Shown: in pieces, positions 1 through 7,531 of the stretch
Layout: the number at the start of each line of letters is the position of its first letter
How positions within the stretch are numbered: the first letter of the stretch is position 1
Origin: RGIG4103 sp045644605
GTDB lineage: Bacteria; Bacillota; Clostridia; RUG12999
Direction of reading: 5' to 3'
Assembly (NCBI GenBank): GCA_045644605.1
Contig: JAZRHB010000035.1
Location: forward strand, 1-15,935
DNA length: 15,935 bases
Notes under the pieces: generated by a model
Told to the model about the DNA's origin: nothing
The model's input: the letters and a program-made list of their open reading frames with translations, nothing else
Databases searched by the model: none
Made by a program: the position numbers and the translations under genes

Positions 1-1
1 G

Positions 2-30
2 AGGAATTCGTTTTAACGAATTCCTTTTTT
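2..30 (+). terminator. Rho-independent terminator of a gene left of the window
   Basis: A 9-base perfect inverted repeat (AGGAATTCG at 2-10, CGAATTCCT at 17-25) with a 6-base loop is followed by a run of T to position 30. The T-run lies on the plus-strand side, so it most likely ends a plus-strand gene that stops before the window. The stem is only moderately GC-rich. Confidence 0.75.
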
Positions 31-130
31 AATATTCTCCCGCACTTTGAACAATCTTCGCCTCTCGCAGTACCAATGTACAGCTTCGGGACTTAGCTTG
101 TCCAATCCAAGCTATTTTGACTTAATTAAA
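31..130. other. Unexplained hairpin-rich spacer between two terminators
   Basis: No gene is recognisable here. The stretch has two adjacent inverted repeats. TAGCTTG at 94-100 pairs perfectly with CAAGCTA at 108-114 around a 7-base loop. GCAGTAC at 67-73 pairs with GTACAGC at 78-84 with one A-A mismatch. A further 5-base pairing (TCCCG 38-42 with CGGGA 87-91) could enclose the latter hairpin. Base composition is richer in GC than the neighbouring spacers. It lies between the ends of two converging transcripts. It could be a dispersed intergenic repeat, a remnant, or a small structured RNA; the sequence alone does not decide. Confidence 0.4.
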
Positions 131-157
131 AAAGCCTGCACTTTCGTGCAGGCTTTT
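128..157 (-). terminator. Bidirectional-looking terminator after the GT2-GtrA gene
   Basis: GCCTGCAC (134-141) and GTGCAGGC (146-153) form a perfect 8-base stem with a TTTC loop. It is flanked by six A on the left and four T on the right, so it can terminate transcription in either direction. It lies just past the stop codon of the minus-strand glycosyltransferase gene and is most likely its terminator. Confidence 0.85.
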
Positions 158-161
158 AATT

Positions 162-1187
162 TTATTTTTTCTTTTTGAATACAATAAAATGCTGCGAGAA
201 CCAACTGAATATAAAGAAAATACATTCGGTCAGTATTTTTGCCAGAAACTCGTCCATATGACAGGTATGAACAAAGAAGCTCAGTACAAGCGTACTTAAA
301 AGAAGAATAACACCAACAAGTGCAAAATATTTTCCTACCGATTTTGCGGTATTGCCCTTGCTTTTAAACACAAGCTTTTTGTTTACCGTAAAATTAAATG
401 CCGAGCTGAAAATTCTTGCGCCGATATGTGAAATCTGCAGCTGCTGTGTAAGTATAAAAAACAAGGTATAAAGAGCATAGTCCACAAGGAATGATAATAA
501 AGATGATGCAGAAAATTTCAGTATTTCTTTATATATCTTGATAGAATCACGAAGCACATTGAAATGCGATGCGGAGTTGTTGTCAAGATATATAGTCGGG
601 ATTTCTGTTTCGATAATAGGAATATCATTTCTTGTGCAGTCAAGAAGAACGTTTATTTCATACTCGTATCTGTTGCCGCCTATGGAATTCATAAACGGAA
701 TAAGACCTGCGGAAAATGCGCGAAGACCGGTCTGCGTATCGTGTACCTTAATTCCGGTTGAAAGCTGATAAACAAGCCTTGTAAGTGTATTTCCAAACTG
801 GCTGCGAAGAGGAACATTTTCGGCAAGCTTTCTGCTGCCGAGGATAAGAGCACCGGTGTTTTCCACAGCCATATTACAAAGCTTTATGGCATCTTCGGTG
901 CGGTGCTGACCGTCACAATCCATTGTAACAATAACGGCGTTTTCGTCAAATTGTTCGGCAATATATGTATATCCTGTTTTAAGTGCACGCCCTTTTCCCA
1001 TATTAACCTCGTGGGTAATAACGGGAGCATATTCTTTTGCTTTTTCAAATATTTCGGCAAATTCACTGCCGCTGCCATCATCAATAACAACGGGGATAAG
1101 CGGAGTGTCTTTTATTTCTTCAAGCATATCAATAAGAAGTTCGGAAGGTTTATATGCAGGAATTAAAGCAATAAATTTATCTGACAT
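162..1187 (-). CDS. Family 2 glycosyltransferase fused to a GtrA-like membrane domain
   Basis: The 341-residue protein has two parts. Residues 1 to about 215 are a GT2 (GT-A fold) glycosyltransferase of the dolichol-phosphate-mannose-synthase type. They show IPAYKP (9-14), the nucleotide-sugar motif IDDGS (35-39), NMGKGRALKTG (62-72), the metal-binding DCDGQ (90-94) and DTQTGLRAF (150-158). Residues about 226-337 form four predicted membrane helices with the GtrA-type motif NFTVNKKLVF (265-274). Members of this group usually move a sugar from a nucleotide to polyprenyl phosphate, and GtrA-like domains are thought to help flip the lipid-linked sugar; the sugar here cannot be told. AGGAG lies about 7 bases before the ATG. 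The gene stands alone between its own promoter and terminator. Role in cell-wall or surface glycan decoration is inference. Confidence 0.88.
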   Translation of the reverse strand: MSDKFIALIPAYKPSELLIDMLEEIKDTPLIPVVIDDGSGSEFAEIFEKAKEYAPVITHEVNMGKGRALKTGYTYIAEQFDENAVIVTMDCDGQHRTEDAIKLCNMAVENTGALILGSRKLAENVPLRSQFGNTLTRLVYQLSTGIKVHDTQTGLRAFSAGLIPFMNSIGGNRYEYEINVLLDCTRNDIPIIETEIPTIYLDNNSASHFNVLRDSIKIYKEILKFSASSLLSFLVDYALYTLFFILTQQLQISHIGARIFSSAFNFTVNKKLVFKSKGNTAKSVGKYFALVGVILLLSTLVLSFFVHTCHMDEFLAKILTECIFFIFSWFSQHFIVFKKKK

Positions 1188-1229
1188 ATTTTTTCTCCTA
1201 TGTGCTATGTGGGAAAAATTCTTGCATTT

Positions 1230-1258
1230 ATTATATCATAGCTTTCGGAAAAAGGCAA
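1230..1258 (-). promoter_or_regulatory. Promoter of the GT2-GtrA gene
   Basis: Reading the minus strand, TTGCCT (plus-strand 1253-1258) is followed after 17 bases by a perfect TATAAT (1230-1235). This is a good sigma-A-type match about 40 bases ahead of the glycosyltransferase start. Inferred from sequence only. Confidence 0.7.
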
Positions 1259-1276
1259 TGTTTATTTTAATAATTC

Positions 1277-1305
1277 TTTACATACATACAAAAATATGGT
1301 ATACT
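1277..1305 (+). promoter_or_regulatory. Promoter of the chromate-transporter operon
   Basis: TTTACA (1277-1282), a 17-base spacer and TATACT (1300-1305) form a near-consensus sigma-A-type promoter. The start codon of the first transporter gene is about 32 bases downstream of the -10 box. It is divergent from the promoter at 1230-1258. Confidence 0.7.
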
Positions 1306-1337
1306 TAAACCATTAAATCATAAAAGGAAACAAGCTT

Positions 1338-1886
1338 ATGAATAAAATACTATCGCTATTTACAACTTTCTTTAAAATAGGCGCCTTCACGTTCGGCGGC
1401 GGCTATGCAATGATACCGCTTATACAGAACGAAGTGGTTGAAAAGAAAAAATGGATGACCGACGGAGATATTCTTGATATCGTAGCCATTGCGGAAACAA
1501 CCCCCGGCCCGATTGCAATAAACAGTGCCACTTTTGTCGGCACTAAAGTTGCCGGATTTTTCGGAGCAGCAATGGCAACACTTGGTGTAGTGCTTCCGTC
1601 GTTTATAATAATAACAGTTATTTCTTATATACTTGAACTTTTTCAGAGTGTACAGGCGGTGCAGTTTGCTTTTAATGGCATTCGTGCAGGTGTAATCGCT
1701 CTTGTATTTAAAGCACTTATTTCAATGTACAAAAAATGCCCGAAAGACCTTGTGAGCTATATGGTTATTGCATTTTCGTTTCTTGCCGCAGTATTTATTG
1801 ATATAAGCGTAATATATGTGCTTATCGCATGTGCGCTCATCGGACTTGTGTGGTTTTTTGTTTCACTGAGGAGGGCTGAAAAATGA
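1338..1886 (+). CDS. chrA: Chromate transporter family protein, short form, first of a pair
   Basis: This is a 182-residue membrane protein of the CHR (chromate ion transporter) family in its short, single-domain form. It shows the family signatures FGGGYAMIPL near residue 19, a TPGPIAINSATFVG stretch near residue 56, and PSFIIITVI near residue 90, with five or six hydrophobic segments. Long CHR proteins carry two such domains in one chain. Here the second domain is a separate gene that begins in a 4-base ATGA overlap, so the two probably work as a heterodimer. Long ChrA proteins exchange or export chromate in proteobacteria. Substrates of short pairs in gut-type anaerobes are poorly known, so chromate export should be read as a family name. 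AAAAGGAA precedes the ATG. Confidence 0.85.
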   Translation: MNKILSLFTTFFKIGAFTFGGGYAMIPLIQNEVVEKKKWMTDGDILDIVAIAETTPGPIAINSATFVGTKVAGFFGAAMATLGVVLPSFIIITVISYILELFQSVQAVQFAFNGIRAGVIALVFKALISMYKKCPKDLVSYMVIAFSFLAAVFIDISVIYVLIACALIGLVWFFVSLRRAEK

Positions 1887-2458
1887 TATTACTAGACCTC
1901 TTTTTAACGTTTTTTAAAATAGGTATAACAACCTTTGGCGGCGGCTATGCAATGATACCGCTTATTCAGTCCGAGATAGTTGCGAAAGGCTGGCTTACAG
2001 AAACAGCACTTGTGAATTTCATAGCCGTAAGTGAAAGCACCCCCGGTCCGTTTGCAATAAACATTGCAACCTATGTCGGTAGGGTAACGGCAGGAATACC
2101 GGGTGCCGTTGGTGCCACACTCGGTGTTGTGCTTCCGTCGTTTATGATTATACTGATAGTGGCAAAATTCTATAAAAAGTTCAAAGAAAGCAAAACTGTA
2201 CAGGGTGTTATGACAGGACTTCGTCCGGCGGTAATAGGTCTTATCGGTGCGGCGCTTGTGTCAATGGCAACTACGGTATTTTCCCCACTCGGTTTTTCCC
2301 TTAAAGCCCTTCTTACGTGGGATACGGCGGCATCAGTAATAATACTTGCACTTGCACTTTATCTTGGAATAGCAAAAAAATTAAGCCCGATTATAATAAT
2401 ACTTATTTCGGCGGCACTTGGAATTGTATCGGGTTATCTTCAGATGATTTTTGTTTAG
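1883..2458 (+). CDS. chrA: Chromate transporter family protein, short form, second of a pair
   Basis: The 191-residue product is a second single-domain CHR-family membrane protein, homologous to its upstream neighbour (FGGGYAMIPLIQSEIV, STPGPFAINIATYVG, PSFMIILIV in the same order). It differs mostly in the C-terminal half, where it has an extra hydrophobic hairpin. It starts at ATG 1883, overlapping the stop of the first gene, with AGGAGG at 1869-1874 inside the upstream gene. Translational coupling and roughly equal output of the two halves are therefore likely. The pair is expected to form an antiparallel two-subunit transporter in the cytoplasmic membrane; the transported anion is not shown by the sequence. 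Confidence 0.85.
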   Translation: MILLDLFLTFFKIGITTFGGGYAMIPLIQSEIVAKGWLTETALVNFIAVSESTPGPFAINIATYVGRVTAGIPGAVGATLGVVLPSFMIILIVAKFYKKFKESKTVQGVMTGLRPAVIGLIGAALVSMATTVFSPLGFSLKALLTWDTAASVIILALALYLGIAKKLSPIIIILISAALGIVSGYLQMIFV

Positions 2459-2469
2459 CGGAGAAAAAT

Positions 2470-2952
2470 ATGAACGAACTTGAAAACAAAAAATATTGTT
2501 GCTGTTTTACGGGGCATCGTCCGGAAAAACTGCGCCTGCCAGAGCAGGAAATAAAGCACCTGCTTAAAAAAGCAATTATGCAGGCGGTAATGGACGGTTA
2601 TACCACGTTTATCAGCGGAATGGCTCGAGGGCTTGATATATGGGCGGCGGAAATGGTGCTTGAACTTAAAAAAGCAAACGATATTTCGCTTATTGCAGTT
2701 TCACCTTACTTTGGATTTGAAAAACACTGGGATGCAGTAAATAAACAAAAGTATTATGATATAATTGATGCTGCAGATGGCGTAAAGTTTATGCAGGGCG
2801 AGTATTCAAAAGCGTCGTTTCATATAAGAAATGCGTATATGGTGGATAATTCCACCCGTGTAATTGCCGCATATAACGGATCTTCGGGCGGCACAAAAAA
2901 CACCGTGGAATATGCCCGTAAAAAAGGACTTGAAATAATGAATATACTATAA
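2470..2952 (+). CDS. SLOG-fold protein of the DUF1273/YpsA type
   Basis: The start chosen is ATG 2470, which has GGAG at 2460-2463 at good spacing and lies 11 bases past the transporter stop; the frame stays open further upstream but only inside that gene. The 160-residue protein carries TGHRPEKL (14-21), SGMARGLD (49-56) and GGTKNTVEYA (140-149). This is the pattern of the DUF1273/YpsA branch of the SLOG (Rossmann-like nucleotide-binding) superfamily, related to DprA and LOG proteins. The glycine-rich segments are expected to bind a nucleotide or nucleotide-derived ligand. B. subtilis YpsA has been linked to cell division and oxidative stress, but no enzyme activity can be assigned here. Three consecutive cysteines (10-12) precede the first motif, which is odd for the family. 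Confidence 0.8.
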   Translation: MNELENKKYCCCFTGHRPEKLRLPEQEIKHLLKKAIMQAVMDGYTTFISGMARGLDIWAAEMVLELKKANDISLIAVSPYFGFEKHWDAVNKQKYYDIIDAADGVKFMQGEYSKASFHIRNAYMVDNSTRVIAAYNGSSGGTKNTVEYARKKGLEIMNIL

Positions 2953-2981
2953 AAAAGGCAGTTTGTATGAACTGCCTTTTT
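2953..2981. terminator. Bidirectional terminator between the SLOG gene and atpC
   Basis: AAAAGGCAGTT (2953-2963) pairs with AACTGCCTTTT (2970-2980) around a 6-base loop, giving an 11-base perfect stem with A-runs and T-runs on the outer sides. It serves the two convergent operons. The TAA stops of both genes touch it: the SLOG stop ends at 2952 and the atpC stop is read from 2982-2980. Confidence 0.88.
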
Positions 2982-3234
2982 ATGTTTCAAAAGAATTTAC
3001 AAAAATCCGTACTGTATTATCATTTACGGAAATAAATCCGCCGGAACAGCGGGCGGTTATTTCATCGTTTTTGGTTTTTATAAGCAACTTTCCGTTTTCT
3101 ATAGTGGTCGTATAGTTTGCGTGGCCGTTCATAATGCATATGTCGCCAACTGTGCTTCTGGCGGTTACGCTTACGATATTTCCGTCAAACATAATGCCGC
3201 CCGGTGTACATACCTGTAGGGAAAGACTATCCAC
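2980..3234 (-). CDS. atpC: ATP synthase epsilon subunit, short form lacking the C-terminal helices
   Basis: Epsilon is part of the F1 central stalk. The sequence from the preferred GTG start at 3234 gives 84 residues, matching the N-terminal beta-sandwich domain: LQVCTPGGIMFDG, GDICIMNGHANYTT (equivalent to the usual GDFGILPGHAPL region) and SGGFISVNDNTVRIFV. Usual epsilon is about 130-140 residues with a two-helix C-terminal domain; here the stop codon runs directly into the operon terminator, so that domain is absent rather than frameshifted. The GTG start is one base past the atpD stop with GGGG 8 bases upstream. A TTG at 3273 would lengthen the protein by 13 residues but overlaps atpD by 38 bases and adds nothing typical of the family. 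Confidence 0.85.
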   Translation of the reverse strand: MDSLSLQVCTPGGIMFDGNIVSVTARSTVGDICIMNGHANYTTTIENGKLLIKTKNDEITARCSGGFISVNDNTVRIFVNSFET

Positions 3235-3235
3235 A

Positions 3236-4633
3236 TCATTCACCCCGCTTTGCTTTTTCAAATACCTCGTCAATAGTACCTACAAACAAAAATGCCGATT
3301 CGGGTAGCGTGTCGCAAGCGCCGTCCAGAATTTCTTTAAATCCGCGAACGGTTTCTTTAAGCGGAACATATTTACCCTGCATACCCGTAAACTGCTCGGC
3401 AACAGAAAACGGCTGTGATAAAAATCTCTGGATTTTTCTTGCGCGGTTAACACTTAATTTATCTTCTTCGGAAAGCTCGTCCATACCCATAATAGCAATA
3501 ATATCCTGAAGCTCCTTATACCGCTGCAAAATCTGCTGTACATGCATTGCAACCTCATAATGCTCGCCACCGATAGCATCGGGGGATAACATTCGGGATG
3601 TAGATTCAAGCGGGTCAACGGCAGGATAAATACCAAGCGATGCAATCTGACGGGACAAAACAGTTGTTGCATCAAGATGTGCAAATGTTGTAGCGGGCGC
3701 AGGGTCGGTAAGGTCGTCGGCGGGAACATATACCGCCTGAACAGATGTGATAGACCCTTTTCTTGTAGATGTAATACGTTCCTGAAGAGCACCCATTTCA
3801 GTAGCAAGCGTTGGCTGATATCCAACAGCGGACGGCATTCTGCCAAGAAGTGCGGAAACCTCGCTTCCTGCCTGAGTAAAACGGAATATATTATCTATAA
3901 ATAAAAGAACGTCCTGACGCTCTTCGTCACGGAAATATTCCGCCATTGTAAGACCGGAAAGGGCAACACGCATTCGTGCGCCCGGAGGTTCGTTCATTTG
4001 TCCGTAAACAAGTGCGGTTTTACTTAAAACCCCGGACTGCCTCATTTCATTATAAAGGTCATTTCCCTCACGCGTGCGCTCGCCGACACCCGTAAATACG
4101 GAAAGTCCGCCGTGCTGCCGGGCAACGTTATTTATAAGCTCCATAATAAGAACGGTTTTACCCACACCCGCACCGCCGAAAAGACCAATCTTTCCGCCTT
4201 TTAAATAGGGAGCAATAAGGTCAATAACCTTAATTCCCGTTTCAAGAATTTCACTTCCCGAAACCTGCTCGGCAAAGGACGGCGGTTTTCTGTGTATCGG
4301 CATAAGTTTCGGATTTTCCGGTGCCGGCATATTGTCAATCGGCTCGCCAAGAAGATTGAATATTCTTCCAAGCGTTTGTTTGCCGACAGGAACTTTAATA
4401 ACATCTCCCGTGTCAACAGCTTCCGCCCCGCGTGAAAGCCCGTCTGTAGAGCTCATGGCAATACACCGCACAACATCGCCGCCAAGCTGCAGCATAGCTT
4501 CGCATACAATTGTTTTATCATTATGTTTTATATGAACGGCATTTTGTAAATTCGGCAGTTTCCCTTTCGTAAACCGGATATCAACAACCGGCCCGGTTAT
4601 CTGAACAATTCTGCCGATATTTTTTTCACTCAT
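3236..4633 (-). CDS. atpD: F1 ATP synthase beta subunit (catalytic)
   Basis: Beta carries the catalytic sites that make or hydrolyse ATP. The 465-residue length is normal. Visible are the P-loop GGAGVGKT (153-160), GERTREGND (184-192) with the catalytic glutamate, ALVYGQMNEPPGAR (207-220), the Walker B segment LLFIDNIFRF (243-252), and the MDELSEED lever segment (384-391) that couples to gamma. ATG 4633 is chosen because AAAGGAG lies 8 bases upstream; a GTG 14 codons earlier has no good ribosome binding site. The gene follows atpG after 47 bases and precedes atpC with a single-base gap. All residues needed for catalysis that I can check are present. Confidence 0.98.
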   Translation of the reverse strand: MSEKNIGRIVQITGPVVDIRFTKGKLPNLQNAVHIKHNDKTIVCEAMLQLGGDVVRCIAMSSTDGLSRGAEAVDTGDVIKVPVGKQTLGRIFNLLGEPIDNMPAPENPKLMPIHRKPPSFAEQVSGSEILETGIKVIDLIAPYLKGGKIGLFGGAGVGKTVLIMELINNVARQHGGLSVFTGVGERTREGNDLYNEMRQSGVLSKTALVYGQMNEPPGARMRVALSGLTMAEYFRDEERQDVLLFIDNIFRFTQAGSEVSALLGRMPSAVGYQPTLATEMGALQERITSTRKGSITSVQAVYVPADDLTDPAPATTFAHLDATTVLSRQIASLGIYPAVDPLESTSRMLSPDAIGGEHYEVAMHVQQILQRYKELQDIIAIMGMDELSEEDKLSVNRARKIQRFLSQPFSVAEQFTGMQGKYVPLKETVRGFKEILDGACDTLPESAFLFVGTIDEVFEKAKRGE

Positions 4634-4680
4634 CTGTTCGGCTCCTTTCTTAAAGCTTGTGGTGTTCGATTCCACTCAGC

Positions 4681-5499
4681 TTATAACGCATCTGCGCCGG
4701 CAACAATTTCATTAAGCTCCTGCGTAATAACCGACTGACGCGCGCGGTTGTATTCGTGGCGCATATTTTCAATCATTTCACTGCCGTTTTTGTTTGCCGA
4801 ATTCATAGCATTTCTGCGCGCGGCGTGTTCAGCGGCAATGCTTTCGCATACACTGCAGTAAATATAGGTGGATAAATACCATAAAATCACGCTCTCAAAC
4901 ACTTCTTCGGCAGAGGGTTCGTATATGGTAAGCTCTTTTTTCTTTTCGGTTTCTTCAATCGGCAGAAGCCTTTCGATAACCGGCTCCTGCACAAATGCTG
5001 ATGCAAATTTATTGTAAGCTATATAAACACTTGCGATTTCACCGGACAAAAACTTGCTTTTAAGCATCATCGCAATCTCGCGGCACTTTTTGGTGGAAAG
5101 TCCTGCGGCGGGAACGCGTTTTCCGGATTTGTAATATTCCACCGCTTTTTTACCTATGGGAATAAAAGTCCCTTCGGTTTCGCCCAAATGCTTTGTAACC
5201 GCGCGGAAAAGATTATTGTTAAATCCGCCGGCAAGCCCACGGTCGCCGGAAATTACAATACAGACATTTTTTTCGTTATTACTTTTTGAAAAGAAAACAG
5301 ACCCGTCCACACCGTAATCCTTGCCGGCTTCCTTGATTGCATCCATAAGTATACTGCGGACAGCACTTGTGTTTTCGGCCACTACCTTTGCTTTTTGCAG
5401 TTTTGAGGATGAAACAAGCTCCATTGCACGTGTAATCTGCATAGTATTTTCAATGCTTTTTATTCGTGTTCTAATTGATTTAGCCGAAGCATTTGCCAT
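4681..5499 (-). CDS. atpG: F1 ATP synthase gamma subunit
   Basis: Gamma is the rotating shaft inside the alpha3beta3 head. The 272-residue protein has the conserved N-terminal helix (SIRTRIKSIENTMQITRAME, 8-27), the central Rossmann-like part with ISGDRGLAGGFNNNL (83-97), and the C-terminal helix with SIAAEHAARRNAM and the ITQELNEIVAGADAL ending. Length is slightly under the usual 285-290. The ribosome binding site GGTGAGGTG overlaps the last codons and stop of atpA, so the two genes are probably translationally coupled. Confidence 0.97.
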   Translation of the reverse strand: MANASAKSIRTRIKSIENTMQITRAMELVSSSKLQKAKVVAENTSAVRSILMDAIKEAGKDYGVDGSVFFSKSNNEKNVCIVISGDRGLAGGFNNNLFRAVTKHLGETEGTFIPIGKKAVEYYKSGKRVPAAGLSTKKCREIAMMLKSKFLSGEIASVYIAYNKFASAFVQEPVIERLLPIEETEKKKELTIYEPSAEEVFESVILWYLSTYIYCSVCESIAAEHAARRNAMNSANKNGSEMIENMRHEYNRARQSVITQELNEIVAGADAL

Positions 5500-5502
5500 T
5501 AT

Positions 5503-7017
5503 CTACACCTCACCTGTAAAAATATCCGTAAATTCGCCTATAGCTTTTTTCATAAGTTCTTCCGTTTCTTTTGAAAGGTCGCCGGTATCGGCAATATTAT
5601 CTATAATCTCACTGTGTTTGTCCGTGATATATTCAAAAAGTCCTTTTTCAAATTCACGTATATCTTCCGTATTTATATTGTCAAGTAGGTTGTTTGTAGC
5701 GGCATATAAAATAATAACCTGCAGTTCTACCGGAATGGGGGAGCCGGCAGGTTGCTTTAACACTTCAACAATCCGCTCTCCCTGTGCAAGAAGTCGTTTT
5801 GTATCTTCATCAAGGTCGGACCCGAACTGCGAAAAAGCTTTAAGCTCGCGGTATTGTGCATAAGCAAGCTTGAGAGTACCGGAAACCTTTTTCATAGCTT
5901 TAATCTGTGCATTTCCGCCAACACGTGACACCGATATTCCGGGATTGACAGCAGGACGAACACCATTGTTAAAAAGCTCACTTTCAAGAAAAATCTGTCC
6001 GTCTGTAATAGAAATCACGTTTGTGGGAATGTATGCGGACACATCTCCTGCCTGGGTTTCTATAACGGGAAGTGCAGTAAGTGACCCGCCACCGTATTCG
6101 GATGAAAGCCTTGCCGCACGTTCAAGAAGGCGTGCGTGCAAATAAAAAACATCCCCCGGATACGCCTCTCGTCCCGGCGGACGGCGTATCAGAAGAGAAA
6201 GTGCACGATATGCGGTGGCGTGCTTTGAAAGGTCGTCATATATAATAAGAACATCCTTGCCCTTGTGCATAAAATATTCACCTATACTGCATCCGGCATA
6301 GGGGGCAATATATTGAAGAGGTGCCGGGTCTGCCGCACCTGCGGATACAATAATTGTATAGTCCATAGCACCGTTTTTGTGGAGAGTATCGGTAAGAGCG
6401 GCAACAGTAGAGCTTTTTTGCCCTATAGCAACATAAATGCATATAACACCGCTACCCTTCTGATTGATTATCGTATCGGTTATTATGGTTGTTTTCCCGG
6501 TTTGTCTGTCGCCAATAATAAGCTCACGCTGACCACGACCGATAGGCACCATTGAATCTATAGCTTTAATTCCTGTCTGCAACGGAACGCTTACGGATTT
6601 TCTTTCAATAATACCGGGAGCATCAGATTCAATAGGAAGAAAGGCATCGACATTAATTTCACCACGTCCGTCAATCGGCTCGCCAAGCGCATTTACAGCG
6701 CGCCCAATCATATTTTCGCCTGCGGGTACAGAAACAACCTTGCCACTGCGGCGTACGGTATCGCCCTCGTTTATGTTTTTATCACTTCCGAGAATAACAA
6801 CGCTGACACAGGTTTCTTCAAGATTAAGTGCCATACCCATACTGCCGTCAGGAAATTCAAGCATTTCACCGGACATACAGCCCTCAAGCCCGTGAACGGT
6901 TGCAATTCCGTCACCCACGCTTATAACATATCCGGTTTCGCTTTCGTTTATCTGTGAAGAATAGGTCCGGATTCTGTCCTTTATGATTTTGCTTATATCA
7001 TCTGCTTTAATAGCCAT
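5503..7017 (-). CDS. atpA: F1 ATP synthase alpha subunit
   Basis: Alpha is the regulatory, non-catalytic nucleotide-binding subunit of the F1 head. The 504-residue protein (from ATG 7017) has the P-loop GDRQTGKT (169-176), the Walker B segment LIIYDD (257-262), the RRPPGREAYPGDVFYLHARL block (278-297) and the arginine finger in ISVSRVGG (R365). ATG 7017 is preferred over an earlier in-frame ATG eight codons upstream because AAGGAG lies 7 bases before it. That ribosome binding site sits inside the end of atpH, with which atpA overlaps by 11 bases. Confidence 0.98.
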   Translation of the reverse strand: MAIKADDISKIIKDRIRTYSSQINESETGYVISVGDGIATVHGLEGCMSGEMLEFPDGSMGMALNLEETCVSVVILGSDKNINEGDTVRRSGKVVSVPAGENMIGRAVNALGEPIDGRGEINVDAFLPIESDAPGIIERKSVSVPLQTGIKAIDSMVPIGRGQRELIIGDRQTGKTTIITDTIINQKGSGVICIYVAIGQKSSTVAALTDTLHKNGAMDYTIIVSAGAADPAPLQYIAPYAGCSIGEYFMHKGKDVLIIYDDLSKHATAYRALSLLIRRPPGREAYPGDVFYLHARLLERAARLSSEYGGGSLTALPVIETQAGDVSAYIPTNVISITDGQIFLESELFNNGVRPAVNPGISVSRVGGNAQIKAMKKVSGTLKLAYAQYRELKAFSQFGSDLDEDTKRLLAQGERIVEVLKQPAGSPIPVELQVIILYAATNNLLDNINTEDIREFEKGLFEYITDKHSEIIDNIADTGDLSKETEELMKKAIGEFTDIFTGEV

Positions 7018-7531
7018 ATTTCTTCTCCTTGTGCAAATCATATTTTGCCTTTTCGAGCTGTCCTTTCAGACTTGCATCCGTCTGATAATCAGGGAACTTT
7101 AAGATAATACCGCCGAGTATGGATGGGTCAACTTCATTTTTAATCCGAAATTTTTTCTTATGCTTTTTTTGTAAAACATCTTCAAGCTTGTTAATTTCTT
7201 TTTCCGTCATCGGCACGGCAGTGACGGCGGTTATATGCTCTGTTCCGGATGCTTTTTTGTATGCATCTACCAATGAAAAGAACAAATGCACAGAACGCTT
7301 TTCTGTAAGAATATAAAACAAATTCAAGACATATTTATGATAAACAGAAAAACAGTCAGTGATAATATTCTGTCTTGCTTTAACATCAATTCCGGGGCAG
7401 TCAAGAATACGGATAATGTCGGGATTTTCATATAAAATATCCCGAATTTCTTCAAGCTCATTTTTAATTAGCTCGCTGATATTTTCTTCTTTAGCAAGCT
7501 CAAATAAAGCCTTTGCATAATTTTCGTTCAT
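7007..7531 (-). CDS. atpH: F1 ATP synthase delta subunit (OSCP-like)
   Basis: Delta sits on top of F1 and ties it to the b-subunit stalk. The 174-residue protein starts with the typical NENYAKALFELAKEENI and ends with the family C-terminal block (DPSILGGIILKFPDYQTDASLKGQL in two adjoining parts, about residues 139-163). The usual glycine-containing stretch before the final helix reads KFPDYQTDAS, a mild divergence. It begins in an ATGA overlap with the stop of atpF, and its own end overlaps the start of atpA by 11 bases, so the run atpF-atpH-atpA is tightly coupled. Confidence 0.93.
   Translation of the reverse strand: MNENYAKALFELAKEENISELIKNELEEIRDILYENPDIIRILDCPGIDVKARQNIITDCFSVYHKYVLNLFYILTEKRSVHLFFSLVDAYKKASGTEHITAVTAVPMTEKEINKLEDVLQKKHKKKFRIKNEVDPSILGGIILKFPDYQTDASLKGQLEKAKYDLHKEKKYGY

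Noticed and set aside
31..118. Short stop-free minus-strand frame in the left spacer
   Set aside because: It runs for about 29 codons between stops but has no convincing start codon or ribosome binding site and no recognisable protein similarity. It overlaps the hairpins.
3235..3273. Longer atpC reading from a TTG at 3273
   Set aside because: It would overlap atpD by 38 bases, lacks a ribosome binding site, and adds residues not typical of epsilon. The GTG at 3234 fits spacing and family start better.
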